A DNA stretch of 64,000 nucleotides from Gonatopus flavifemur (GCA_018340375.1 JAFFJZ010000020.1:2914001-2978000); one strand, 5' to 3'. Counted from the first letter of the stretch, positions 11,786 to 21,937 are shown. The notes: generated by a model from the sequence alone, not told the origin. Numbers and translations are program-made.

Positions 11786-12409
11786 TGTTAAATCACGCAT
11801 TAGGCGACACCTAAGGTGAAACCGAAAGAACAATTTAGGGAATAGTAACAGAGCGCGTGTGGGTAGGTAAGGGGGCGAGAATCAGTGATGCCAGAAAGGA
11901 CCGCGTGGACGCAAAAATCATCCCCTCTACTCTACACACTTCGAAAGTTTTGTATGCGTGTGATCACACCTATACGGAAGTTCCATTGTACGGAACAGTG
12001 GGGAGGCTGATTTTTCCGTCCACGCGATATTTTCTGGCATCACTGGCGAGAATCGGCGTATAGTCGAGGCTTCTTGGCGGAAGAAAGACGCACGATAGTA
12101 GAGAGGAGTCGGAGTCGGTGAAAGCGTGCAATAGGGGTCGGACGCGTTACGTAAAACGAGGCTTGAGTGGCGTGCGTGGAAGGCGCGTTAGCTTTGTACG
12201 TTCGCGAATGCGATTTGCCGCGAATTGTTTAGTTTTTGTTGAGCGTTCTCAGAATTAATGGTTGGAGTACTTTACATCATGTCGTTTCGAGGTACAATTA
12301 GTTTGATGAGGTGTTATTGTAATTAATTATTAATTAATTTTCTACTTCATTGAATAAACGTTTATTCTTATTCAAACAAACACATTCGTGTGTGTGAGTG
12401 TTCTTTACA
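11786..12409 (+). repeat. Probable 3' LTR of the gypsy remnant
   Basis: After the integrase ORF a purine-rich stretch (GAGGGTGGACGAA) precedes TGTTAAATCACGC. The candidate LTR ends at TTCTTTACA, giving TG...CA termini, and has an AATAAA at about 12353 near its 3' end. It is 624 bp including a 163-bp MITE and its TSD. No 5' partner exists in the window, so the borders cannot be proved by comparison. Confidence 0.45.
11883..12045. mobile_element. hAT-type MITE, CAGTGATGCCAG ends
   Basis: The inverted termini are CAGTGATGCCAGAAAGGACC and their near complement ending CTGGCATCACTG. The 8-bp duplication GCGAGAAT occurs at 11875-11882 and 12046-12053. An 8-bp TSD with CA...TG ends is diagnostic of hAT elements. 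It is 163 bp and non-coding, inserted in the LTR. The first 12 terminal bases are identical to those of the 2.8-kb palindrome at 51906-54729. Confidence 0.9.
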
Positions 12410-12701
12410 AAAGAAAAGCTATCCTGAAAGTTCCAAGGTCCTCATTAGTGGTGTATGCGTGATAAAATTCTTAACAAAACCCAAGTAACACCAATGTGCG
12501 TAAAATATTTTCCGAACGTTTGACGAAGATTGTGTGTTACTAGGGAATGAATCAAATGAATAGATAAAAATCTTAATCGATATTGGATAAACATTTATAG
12601 CAACTGTATTTTCATTAGAGGAACTTGTTGGTACTTTATGGCCCATCTCTGATTCCATCGGTGGCTGTTTTTTTCAAACGTAAAGGAAACCTGAGAACCG
12701 T

Positions 12702-12908
12702 TTATGAATTTTTTATCAAAGTTGGCTTAGAATAATTTTGAATCCAGTCCAGTGCGTCCATCATCATTGTGTATTGTGAATTAAGATGATGTTGCGTAAT
12801 TTCCACAATTGTTACGTTTGTGGAACGGTACTCGTTGAATTCATGACTTGTATCTTCAATCATGTAAGCAGCATAATCTTTCAACTCGTTGTCGAAAATC
12901 TTCCATAC
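12702..12908 (-). CDS. Probable dynein heavy-chain exon (fourth in the series)
   Basis: On the minus strand an acceptor (TTGCAAG) precedes an open frame starting VWKIFDNELKDYAAYMIED. The preceding exon ends in phase 0 with HEKWLK, so the splice gives KW-x-x-V-W-x-x-F, the pattern expected in the dynein heavy-chain N-terminal tail (DHC_N1). The frame stays open for about 65 codons to LDWIQNYSKP and then meets a stop at about 12702 before an obvious donor. Either the exon ends earlier (a possible donor lies after EYRSTN) or the gene is broken here. The 3.2-kb intron to the next exon is full of MITEs. Exon identity is moderately supported; its 3' border is not. Confidence 0.55.
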   Translation of the reverse strand, partial: VWKIFDNELKDYAAYMIEDTSHEFNEYRSTNVTIVEITQHHLNSQYTMMMDALDWIQNYSKPTLIKNS

Positions 12909-13461
12909 CTTGCAACATAAATAATATTGCAATGTACATGTATCAATTAACAACATTTTTTGTTTAACATACGGCAAATTCTCTTAAAAACCCGTATCCC
13001 AGATTCTTTTTCAACAACAAAGATAGAATTCTTCAAGGACTGTTTTTGGAGTAATGAATTTCTGAAGAGCTCTGGAGGAGTTAAATGTTTGGAGCATTAA
13101 CGAGTTCTTTCAGAATACTGGAAGTATTGTTTTAGTACTCTCAAAGAACTCGTTGATGTCCCAAACATTGAATTCTTCCAGAGGTCTTTATGAATTCATT
13201 AGTTCACGAAGAGTTCTTGAAGAATTCTATTCTTGTTTTGGAAAAATAATTCTTCGTGTGTTATCAGGGTACGGAAATATTTTGCTGAAAATACAATTCC
13301 CATGAAAAATCTAATGAATTTGGGTCATTCTGTACAGGCAAATAGGAATGAAATGGTTCTGAAAAAATTCTGACGAAGGTCTGGTGAATTGTTTACAGTT
13401 TTCTGACTGTTGAAAAAGAAATGTTTGAATATTCAAACACTTTTTCACATGTGATATTTGA

Positions 13462-13875
13462 ATCCTATGCAGCACAAGAGTCCCTCTAAACGGTAGTATG
13501 GAAGAAGCCCGACTCCACTTTTATTGGTTTATGGCTAGAAATATTTGGTGATTTTACTAGAAATCACCAGTTTTCAGCCAATGACAAGCAGTCGGGCTTC
13601 TTGCATACTACCCCTCCAAACAGCTCCCGTTACGACAATAAACACGAAATCATTATGAATAGTTTGAATTCAAACTGGATTGTTGAAGAACAACTTGATA
13701 TTCAGAAAGAATCCATGTTTCGAGTTCATGAAGAATTCTTCAGGCATTCGACATGTATTCGTTTTGGATTCATCGAATGCATATTGGATTCATTTTCACT
13801 GTCATAACAGGGACTGTTCTAGAATTTTTGTAGAACTCTTCAAGAATTCAAACGGATAATTTTTGCTGCGGGCAT
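13462..13875. mobile_element. CCCA-ACAGCAC family element, copy at 13.5 kb
   Basis: It shares with 17.1-18.0 kb the order GCAGCACAAGAGTCCC, CTCCCGTTACGAC, a core ATTATGAATAGTTTGAATTC, GTCATAACAGGGACT and a GCTGC-type end. An unrelated 121-bp MITE (13492-13612) interrupts its left end. It is non-coding. Borders are approximate because the termini are short and decayed. Confidence 0.5.
13492..13612. mobile_element. MITE with GGTAGTATG ends (hAT-like duplication)
   Basis: The inverted ends are GGTAGTATGGAAGAAGCCCG and CGGGCTTCTTGCATACTACC. The flanks CTCTAAAC and CTCCAAAC form an 8-9-bp duplication with one mismatch. The copy of the host repeat at about 17700 reads AGTCCCTTCAAAGAGCTCCC without an insert and so represents a related empty site. 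Non-coding, 121 bp. Confidence 0.75.
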
Positions 13876-14672
13876 ATGAGTGCATTTGTAGGATTTCAAA
13901 GGTTTTCAGTAACCCGAAGGATGTTAATAATTTATTACAGTTTTGCCAAAATTCTTTCAAAGCACAATTCCATTCCTATTTATCTACAAAAAATGCAAAA
14001 CCTCGGAGAAATTCTGAAAAAAGTCTGTGTAGGACGTCATAAATTTATTAGATTTTCCATCAAGATTGCAGAGATTCTTAGAGTTTCCCAGATTTTTGCA
14101 GAGAAAATGCGATCTTCTCCAGAGATTATTCATGGTTTTTCAGCCATTTTTCAGTGAAATATTCCCATACGAGAAGATAGCCCCTGGTGCAACACGTACC
14201 TCACACAGCACCCCAGTCCCACAAGAATTCTCAAATAACTCATTTCAAAGATTTAATGATGAATTCTTTTATGAGAGTTCTTTAATAATTCATAAAGAAT
14301 ACAATCGAATCATGAAAAATTCCTGATGAATTCGCGAAGAGCTCATGAAGTATTCTTAAAGGACCCTCGCTATGTCAGTTCAGAATTATTCTCTGCAAGA
14401 ATTCTCGTCGAGAAGAAACCTCTAAGAATTTTAAGAGAAGTCTTCAAGAATTCCAAAAGAGTTCTTGAGGAATTCTGAAAAGATTCTGAAAAGAATCCTT
14501 AGATGACTCGTGGAATATTTTCCGATTCAACTATTTGAACCTTGATGCATGGCTGATTTCTATGAAAACTAAAATAGTGTTGAAAATTTTCCGGAACAAT
14601 TTCAAACAGATCATGAGAAATTTCATAAGCATTGTTGGGGAAGTATTTCGAAATCCTGTGAGAACATCTTAA

Positions 14673-14884
14673 GGGGATTCATTACTCCCTGCGAAAGTTA
14701 CTACATTCCAAATTTCTCCCCCCAGTTTTCTCAAAAACGAACACATGAAATGAAAAATAATGAGTAGCTGCATTTTTTCCAATAGCCTAAGAAGATGCAC
14801 CTGCTCATTAAAATTGATTCTATTCATTGATTACTGAGAAAACTGGGGGGAGAGATCTAATAACTTGGCTTGTGGTGAATCGCC
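14673..14884. mobile_element. TTAA-flanked MITE with GGGGATTCA ends
   Basis: TTAA lies at 14669-14672 and 14885-14888. The ends GGGGATTCA and TGAATCGCC are inverted. Further in, CTCCCCCCAGTTTTCTCA near 14720 faces TGAGAAAACTGGGGGGAG near 14845. This is a piggyBac-type TTAA site with no coding content. It lies in the large dynein intron. Confidence 0.65.
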
Positions 14885-14945
14885 TTAAGGATTCGCAAAT
14901 ATCTAAATGAACGTCAAATATTCTGCACTTCACTACAGGTTCGAT

Positions 14946-15169
14946 CAGGGGGCATAATCTCGAATAGAAAATTTTCAAACGGATTTCAGCGCCGCCATAC
15001 GGTAGTACAGTGAACTATCTTACATGTATACACTAACACTAATTCGAAAATCGGTGTGATTTGTTCATTGTTTGTGTTAGTTGTATCTATGGCGAATAAT
15101 TCACTGTACTACCGTACGGCAGCGCTGAAATCCGTTTGAGAATGTTCCATTTGAGGTTATGCCCCCTGG
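14946..15169. mobile_element. hAT-type MITE, CAGGGGGCATAA ends (copy 1)
   Basis: The termini are CAGGGGGCATAA and TTATGCCCCCTG, with long imperfect arms (GGATTTCAGCGC...GCGCTGAAATCC; CGGTAGTACAGTGAA). The 8-bp duplication GGTTCGAT is exact at 14938-14945 and 15170-15177. It is 224 bp and inserted in the dynein intron. The same terminal sequence and TSD length recur at 41809-42066. Confidence 0.92.
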
Positions 15170-16118
15170 GTTCGATCAGTTGATTAGAAATGTGCATACA
15201 GAAGTATCCGAATGTCTGTTTTGTAACATCTTTCGATATTTCTATGGATTTATATTGAATCTTCTGCAGTTCGATTCGAATTACTCACTTTGAGTTCTCC
15301 AATGAATTCGTGACAAATTTTTTCATCTTTTCTAAAATCATTTGGGGATTCTCAGGTAAACTGAGCAGTTTTTGGGGTGTCTCGATGAATTTTTTCAAAA
15401 AATTTCTAGGATTATTTACAACTCTATAAAGCATTCTTCAAGACCTCTTACATGCTGCGGAAGTTTGAATCGTTTATCGAGACGAATGATTAATCGAATG
15501 ACGGAATAGTTGGCTTTTGAAGATAAAAAATTTTGTAGTACATTTTTTAAATGACGTTCTCTATGCCAAGGGTTTCATTCGAAAGGATAAGAAACAACGA
15601 TCCGGGAGTTTGAATTTTCGATTCGTTACTATCAACGATTCAAACTTCAAGAATATACCTCTTACAGAATTCTTTGATAAATCTTTTAGGATGACTTATT
15701 AACTCTTTCAAGATTTTCTATGAACTCTCTTAGGATCCTTGATACGGGCTTTTGGATGTCTTTGCGAACCGTTTTGGGATTCTGTAAGAGTTCTTTCGGA
15801 CAAAAATAAGACTTTCCTCTGGAATTCATCCTGAACTGACATCTCGGGGATTCTTTAAGAGTGCTTTTTGAATTTTTTTGGACGAGTTATGGTATTCTTT
15901 CAGAATCCTTCCGGGATTCTCAGAGAATTCTTCCTGAACTTTTTTTACTGTGTAAGCGTTGCCTCTACATTTTACTACGTTTATTTGAAGTGGATAAAAC
16001 GTAAGTTTTGTGTAAAAGCAATTGCAGAGACCAACGGAGGAACATTCCATTTTGCTTTTGCTGTATTTATGTTTGATTTTCTCCGAGGATTGTGAGAACA
16101 TATTATTTTTTTTCATAC

Positions 16119-16446
16119 CTTCAGCCACTTTTCATGTAGAATAGACTCCAAGCATTTTCTGCCTTTGAATTTGCGTAAAGAATATAGAGCTTCGATCCCT
16201 TCTTGGACGTTCTGAATATTCGTAAATATATCCTCAATCAAACTCTTCACCATGTTTTCTAAGTTGATCATAGCTTTTCTGAAGCGATCGACGCTCCGAA
16301 GCCAATCGAATTCTTTCACATTCAATATGTTTTCTCCGATTTCCAAAATTTCATTTAAACTTTGTAAGAATAAATATTCTATTCTTCCGAAACATGTCTC
16401 GTATTCGATTCCCTTTGGACTCCCAAATGTTCCGACTTTATTCAAT
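16119..16446 (-). CDS. Dynein heavy chain, N-terminal tail exon (third)
   Basis: On the minus strand the exon follows an acceptor (GTATTTCAG) and ends at AAG/GTATGA. It encodes LNKVGTFGSPKGIEYETC...FLQSLNEILEIG...FDWLRSVDRF and ends NVQEGIEALYSLRKFKGRK...HEKWLK. The NVQEGI-x-x-L...KR-x-x-L...KW pattern is characteristic of DHC_N1, the region of dynein heavy chains that assembles with intermediate chains and sister heavy chains. The 328-bp exon begins in phase 2 and ends in phase 0, agreeing with its neighbours. Dynein heavy chain is the motor subunit of cytoplasmic or axonemal dynein; which class cannot be told from this part. It is read as an ordinary host gene. Confidence 0.82.
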
Positions 16447-16522
16447 CTGAAATACGAAACGAAGAATTTTAGGATAAAACCTGAAGAGAGAGGGAAGGGG
16501 AGAGGCTGACGGGGTATTTTAC

Positions 16523-16665
16523 CTTCCAAAAACAATGCAGTCGTTGCAAATTTGTACCACATCTTCGCATCTTAGCATAAAGGTTTCAATGTTATTGAAA
16601 ACTTCTTTTTTTGATGCATTCCATGTTTGATCAGAATTTGAACGGTTTACGAATTCATCTATCAA
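16523..16665 (-). CDS. Dynein heavy chain, N-terminal tail exon (second)
   Basis: Minus strand, between acceptor ATTGTAG and donor AAG/GTAAAA, 143 bp. It encodes LIDEFVNRSNSDQTWNASKK then EVFNNIETFMLRCEDVVQIC, the part of DHC_N1 where an F-x-x-x-x-x-F-x-x-R-x-x-x motif precedes the coiled region. Starting in phase 0 and ending in phase 2 fits both adjoining exons. The short flanking introns (about 70 bp each) are typical of a compact insect gene outside the TE-filled intron. Confidence 0.8.
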
Positions 16666-16735
16666 CTACAATTTCAATTACATTTACTAATCATTGAATT
16701 GACAATAATAATAACGACCTTAATGAAAAACATAC

Positions 16736-16901
16736 TTTATCATAAGTTTGTTCGTAAAGTCGGCAAACGTGTTGACACTTTTCAAACATCATCTTACCAC
16801 TTCTCGGATCCTGCTTGAGCGCAACATCTAAATTCACCGATTTCTGGCATTGGATTATGATGTGAGTACTCAATGCTTGACATAAGATGGTGATATTTTG
16901 A
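16736..16901 (-). CDS. Dynein heavy chain, N-terminal tail exon (first seen)
   Basis: Minus strand, acceptor TTTTGCAG at 16902-16909 and donor AAA/GTATGT at 16735. The 166-bp exon starts with one base finishing a codon and ends in phase 0. It encodes QNITILCQALSTHIIIQCQ followed by SVNLDVALKQDPRSGKMMFE and ending RLYEQTYDK. It joins in frame to the next two exons to give about 210 residues of dynein tail. Exons further 5' should lie to the right of 16901, but none is recognisable up to 19.3 kb, so either the next intron is also large or the gene has been disrupted. Confidence 0.75.
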
Positions 16902-17072
16902 CTGCAAAATTATTAACAGAATTGAAAACAACACTGTAAAAACATCTGCCTTGAGTTCCATTAAAATACTATAAAACTTTTTACACGACACATTCTGTTA
17001 ACTGTCATAATATGATATTAATTTTAATAATATAATTCCTAATTTTGAGAATTTTCTTCTCCCATACAGCAC

Positions 17073-17700
17073 AAAAGTCCCCGCGAAGAACTCCCGTTAT
17101 GACAGTCCTAACAGCAAAGTGCTAGGCAAATATGCGGCAAAGTGTTGAAAACACTCAGCAACAGTTTAAAGCAATTTGCAGGGACGTTGCGTCACCAAAT
17201 GCGCAACAATATGCTGTGAATCTGGGATTTTGAGTTGAGTTGTCGTCGTGTTGTTGGGAAGTTGCTCGGTTTCATGAAACTCTTAACGGGCTACTAGCGA
17301 TGGTAACAAAACTCTCTTTCTATCGTATAGGCGTGTCTTTTTCTATCCAACGTGCTCTGTTGGTAAGCGCTAGTATCCCGTTAATCACATGCGTAGCAAA
17401 TTCCCAGCAACTTCGCGTAAATTTAAGAAACAACATAAGAGCAATGGTTGCACAGCAACTTTTATTGTATGGATGTAAACATGAATGCATTATGAATAGT
17501 TTGAATTCAAAATGAACTTTTGATGAATAACTTCATCTTCAGAAAGAATGCATATCGTAAATTCATCAAGAACTATTCAGGCATCCAACATGTATTCATT
17601 TTGAATGTATTGAATTCATGTGTACTGTCATAACGGGAACTGTATAAGAATGCTTTGAGAAGTTTTTTGTGAATTCAAAATGGTCATTCGTGCTGTCTGG
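17073..17700. mobile_element. CCCA-ACAGCAC family element with a nested insertion
   Basis: The left end TCCCATACAGCACAAAAGTCC and right end TTCGTGCTGTCTGGGA are inverted. Just inside are CTCCCGTTATGACAG and CTGTCATAACGGGAAC. The extra block between about 17111 and 17470, absent from the neighbouring copy, includes the TTAA MITE at 17283-17384 and GCAACA-rich sequence. The right end is shared with the next copy. Confidence 0.6.
17283..17384. mobile_element. TTAA-flanked MITE, copy 2
   Basis: TTAACGGGCTACTAGCG at the left faces GCGCTAGTATCCCGTTAA at the right. Length and central CTCTTTCTATCG match the copy at 9318-9418. It is nested in the larger repeat at 17073-17700. Confidence 0.7.
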
Positions 17701-17975
17701 GAAGAGTCCCTTCAAAGAGCTCCCGTTATGACGGCAAACCTGAATTCATTATCAACACTTTAAATTCAATTTGAATTCTTGATGAACAACTCGGTTGTTC
17801 AGAAAGCATTCATATCGTAAGTTCATCAAGAACTATTCAGGCATCCAATATGTATTCATTTTGGATGCATTGAATTCATATTGAATTCATGTTTACTGTC
17901 ATAACGGGAACTGTATAAGAACCCTTTGAGACGTTTGTTGTGAATTCAAAATGGTCATTCGGGCTGTCTTAATTT
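17688..17975. mobile_element. CCCA-ACAGCAC family element, simple copy
   Basis: Begins at GTGCTGTCTGGGAAGAGTCC and continues CTCCCGTTATGAC, the shared core (CATCAAGAACTATTCAGGCA), GTCATAACGGGAACTGTATAA and TCGGGCTGTCTTA. It lacks the insert of its left neighbour and so shows the ancestral arrangement. Non-coding. Confidence 0.55.
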
Positions 17976-18238
17976 TTCAATTTGATAATTAATTTCTCAC
18001 GTTTCAATAAAAAATTATAGAATTTCATAACTCGTATAAAAATTCAGAACTTTATTAAATTCAATATGGAGATATTGAATGTCAAAAGAAATTCTCTATT
18101 AAATTCAAGAACTTTCTAACAGTGAAATTCATATTGAGGTACCCAAACAGCACCAAAAGTTCTCAAAACGTTTCGAAAACGTGTCCAAAGTCCCACAGAT
18201 GTTGGTTTCCAAAAGCACATTTTACAAACGTCTTCCCA

Positions 18239-18399
18239 AGTAGAAATACTCTAGTTATTGACGAGTTTTGTAACGCTTAACTAGCCAAATACTAGACACT
18301 CGCAAGTACCTCACCAGAACCCTACGAGGCACTTGCAAGCGTCTAGTTTCTGGCTAGTTAAGCGTTACAAAACTCGTCAATTACTAGAGCATTTCTACT
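18239..18399. repeat. Near-perfect palindrome (MITE-like), 161 bp
   Basis: AGTAGAAATACTCTAG, then TTGACGAGTTTTGTAACGCT and TAACTAGCCA, recur as their reverse complements on the right, ending CTAGAGCATTTCTACT. The arms are about 70 bp with a ~15-bp loop. It interrupts another AAACGTTTTC-rich repeat. The target duplication is unclear. Confidence 0.7.
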
Positions 18400-18539
18400 A
18401 GGGTTAGGAACATTCATTCAATGTGTTGGGGAGCACGTTTTGGGGACATTGTTTACACATGCTATAGTACGTTTTCAGAACGTTTTCGACACGTTATATG
18501 AAAACCAAGTATTTTATCTCTACCCTACTGTAAATTCCC

Positions 18540-19170
18540 AGTTAGTTCGCATGGGTCATCGCATGGGAAATGGGTGGGCCGCATGGGTCATCGCATGGGA
18601 AAAAGGTGAGTCGCATGGGTCGTCGAATGGGAAATGGGTGGGTCGCATGGGTCACCGCATGGAAACCAATTGGGTCGCCTGTATCTCTGCGTGGGAATCA
18701 AATGGGTGGAAAATTTCTCATGGGTCACCCATGCGCCATTTCTACATGGGTTACCCATGCATGATTTTCCCATGGGTCACCCATGCGAGAATTCCCCATG
18801 TTTCACCCATGCGACAATTCCCCATGTGTCACTCATGCGACAATTCCCCATGGTTCACCCATGCGACTATTCCCCATGTGTCACTCATGCGACAATTTCT
18901 CATGGGTCACCCATGCGCCATTTCAACATGGGTCACCCAAGCGTGATTTCCCCATGGGTCACCCATGCGACAATTCCCCATGTGTCACCCGTGCGACAAT
19001 TCCCCATGGGTTCAATTTCGCATGCGACATATTCGCATAGGTAACCCATGTGGAAATTTCACATGGGAAGTAAACCCAGTCCCACATTCGCATGGGTTTG
19101 ATTTCCCATGCGACATATTCGCACGAGAAATCCATGTGAAAATTTACCATGGCAGGGCTCCCACTTGGTT
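18540..19170. repeat. CCCATGCG minisatellite with inverted halves
   Basis: From about 18717 to 19016 a ~26-bp unit of the type CCCATGTGTCACTCATGCGA repeats about eleven times. The first part (18548-18700) carries the same words in inverse orientation (CGCATGGGTCATCGCATGGG), so the whole folds back. The region 19017-19170 continues with CATGCGACATATTCGCA and CCCAGTCCCACATTCGCATG. Related sequence in reverse order lies at 63815-64000. The long ORFs here, rich in His, Pro and Met, only reflect the repeat. Confidence 0.85.
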
Positions 19171-19314
19171 ACTTTTTCAACTGAAAGTTACTTTTTTTCC
19201 AAGTCACTTTTTTGTCATGATTTACTTAAAGTTACTTTTTTGAGGTTAAGGATTTCTACCTCATATCTGTCCACTTGTATCAGGAAATCAAGTTTTTCTG
19301 TGCGGTGAACAATA

Positions 19315-21856
19315 AAGGGTGGTCCATTTGAAGTGATATATTCAAATATCTCGGAAACTAGTGAAGATGGAAAGAGATGTTCCGGATAAAAAGTTTAGGA
19401 TTCCAAGGGGGAAGTATGATGCTGACCTTGAAAAACCCCTCAGAGGTCATTTTGAAGGTCATTCAGGGGTCAAGATGGTTTTTTTTAATGAGACCCCCAT
19501 TTTTTTGACATGGCATGGGGAAGCTGGTTCCAAACCCTCTACGAAAGACTGGGCATGGACCCCTTTCCGCCTATTGGGGTGCAAGGTATGGACCATCGAA
19601 GTTATTGATGAACTACTCTTAGCGCTACCCAGGAACAACGACGTGGACGTGGTAGTTCTCTGTTTCCTCCGAAGTGCTTGATTATCGTGAGTCCCCTTGC
19701 CTCTCACATGAGGGGTGCTTGATGCTGTGACAATAATTGCTCGAAGTTACACCCCTCTGCCTGGATACATAATCCTGGTATGTTGGCACAAACAGTACGG
19801 ATGCGATCGATCATGTCCTCTCTCATTTACAAAAGAACTTCCAAATTTTTTTGGTAAATCTACAAAGAAATTTTCTACAGCGTAACTCTCTTTGGTGAAT
19901 TCTCTGGAAGCTCGAAGGATTTTTGTATCCGTTCGAATGTGCATCCTAATCGACGTTATGTGGTATGGTCAATACTTCCAATGTTTCCAGCAACCTTTCA
20001 ACAATTTTTGAGAGTCGATACTCATTCATAACCCTCATTGGATCAAATGGAATAATTTGATCGATTTGAAACGCAATAATCGTAATAAATCGTACACATT
20101 ACTGCCAACCATAATAAGCAGAGACTCAGTGTTCCCGTTTGTTTATGTTAACGTTTTTTTTCCAATGAAATTAACTCTAATCTACATTGAAATCAGTCCC
20201 GATCTTCGGAGAAAAGCGATGAACAAGAATACATAAACAAACAGAAACATCGAATTTCTGTTTATTATGGTTGGTTATGTAGATGATTACGGAAATACGT
20301 GATCATTTAAACACTGGTTCTCAACTGAGACCATCACAATCGTTCTTCTCCTTTGCATATTCAATCATCTACATTTATCAATTTATTCCATTCGATTCAA
20401 TCGAAGAAATGAATCACTATCCACCTTCTGAAATTATTCATATGATGCTTGTGCTTGGCTTATGTCGCAATAATTACAACGAAGCCGCGAGAGTTTACCG
20501 GGATCGGTATCCCGATCGCCGCATCGCACACCCCACGACCATCCGTCGACTCGAATTGAGGGCTCGACGAGGAGTATTGCAGCGAGATCTAAGACATCAC
20601 CGGTACGATGAGAATGATATCCGTGCACTCACCATATTAGGACTTATCCACTTGGACCCTCATGTTAGTAGCAGATCGTTGGCACTAATGACCGGTATAC
20701 GACTGTTTTAAGAATCTTGAAGCATGTCAAATATCGACTCTACCACATTATGTTAACTCAAGCTCTCACTCCAAACGACATGAGACTTCGAATTAGATTC
20801 TGCAACTGGGCACGAGCAAGGCTGGTTTACGATCCTCAATTCTTCGACTATGTAATGTTCTCCGACGAAGCATCTTTTCAGAGCACTGGGCATTTGAATA
20901 GACACAACTCTCATTACTGGTCGGATGTTAATCCGCATGAGTATCGAGCAATCGACAACCAACATCGTTGGAGCGTAAATGTGTGGTGCGGGATCGTCAA
21001 TGGCTATTTAGTCGGTCCACATTTTTTCAACGGCACTTTGAACGGCTCCATGTTTCTGGAATTTCTGGCGGATCATTTACCAGGCTTGCTTGAGGATCTG
21101 GATTTACATACAAGGCAGAGGATGTGGGTCCAACTAGATGGAGCGCCACCCCATTACATATTGATCGTGAGAGAATACCTTGATCATCATTTCCCGGGAA
21201 GGTGGATTGGACGAGGTGGGCCAGTTGCGTGGCCTCCACGCTCACCCGACTTTTTCTTGTGGGGATTTCTGGAAGACGAAGTATTCAAGGCCCAACCAAC
21301 AACGAGGGAGGACATGATCGATCGCATCCGCACTGTTTGTGCCAACATACCGCGATCAGTGTTTCTAAAGACGGTTACAAATTTTCGGCGGAGACTGGGA
21401 TTAGGTATCCAGACAGAGGGGGTAACTTCGAGCAATTATTGTAACATCATCAAGCACCCCTCATGTGAGAGGCAAGGGAACTCACAATAATCAAGCACTC
21501 CGGAGGGAACAGAGAACTACCACGTCCACGTCGTTGTTCCTGGGTAGCGCTAAGAGTAGTTCATCAATAACTTCGACGGTCCACACCTTGCACCCCAATG
21601 GGCGGAGAGGGGTCCATGACTAGTGTTTCGTAAAGGGTTTGAAACCAGCTTCCCCACGCCATGTCAAAAAAATGGGGGTCCCATTTAAAAAACCATCTTG
21701 ACCCCTAAATGACCTTCAAAACGACCTCTGAGGGATTTTTCAAGGTCAGCGTCATACTTCCCTCTTGGAACCCTAAACTTTTTATCTAGAACATTTTTTC
21801 CCATCTCCACTAGTTTCCAAGATATTTGACTATATCACTTCAAATGGACCACCCTG
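19315..21856 (+). mobile_element. Tc1/mariner-superfamily transposon with ~0.5-kb TIRs
   Basis: TA flanks the element at 19313-19314 and 21857-21858. The termini are AAGGGTGGTCCATTTGAAG and its complement (CTTCAAATGGACCACCCTG). The inverted repeats run about 19315-19822 and 21302-21856, so the right repeat includes the 3' end of the transposase gene, and the left repeat carries an inverted copy of that coding end with about 70 bp missing. Total length is 2542 bp. Transposase is frameshifted once. Confidence 0.9.
20283..21490 (+). pseudogene. Tc1/mariner-like (IS630-type) transposase, one frameshift
   Basis: A helix-turn-helix N-terminal part (MNHYPPSEIIHMMLVLGLCR, first good ATG at 20409) is followed by the DDE_3 catalytic core. 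The three acidic residues are Asp in MFSDEASF, Asp in VQLDGAPPHY and Asp in PPRSPDFFLWG, with 36 residues between the second and third. A one-base indel near 20700 splits the ORF (20283-20711 and 20717-21490). In an active element this enzyme binds the TIRs and performs cut-and-paste at TA. The gene's last ~190 bp lie in the right TIR. Confidence 0.9.
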
Positions 21857-21937
21857 TATTTTGGTACACAACACCACAATTCCTCATATATTTATAAGAA
21901 ATTCTTTATGAATCTTCAGATTTTCAAGAGTGCTTGA

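Larger units (their letters stand above)
5985..12409 (+). mobile_element. Ty3/gypsy-type retrotransposon remnant, 5'-truncated
   Basis: Plus-strand pol pieces occur in the gypsy order: linker, reverse transcriptase, RNase H, integrase, then a probable 3' LTR. No gag, protease, primer-binding site or 5' LTR is seen; the left end abuts the decayed edge of the satellite. The element is interrupted by a TA-flanked insertion at 6864-8177, unrelated sequence at about 8827-10340, and a hAT MITE inside the LTR. Frameshifts occur in the A-run at 6338-6344 and near 8590. It is a dead copy. It is distinct from the gypsy element at 46961-59273. Confidence 0.85.

Noticed and set aside
12419..12658. 79-codon minus ORF as a further dynein exon
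   Set aside because: No dynein motif, no clear splice borders, and it adjoins the retrotransposon LTR.
18717..19016. CRISPR-like array (short regular repeats)
   Set aside because: The 26-bp units are contiguous with no unique spacers, and the context is eukaryotic.
18440..19243. Overlapping His/Pro/Met-rich ORFs that look like a repetitive protein
   Set aside because: All frames on both strands of the CCCATGCG minisatellite are open because of its composition; a coding repeat would favour one frame.
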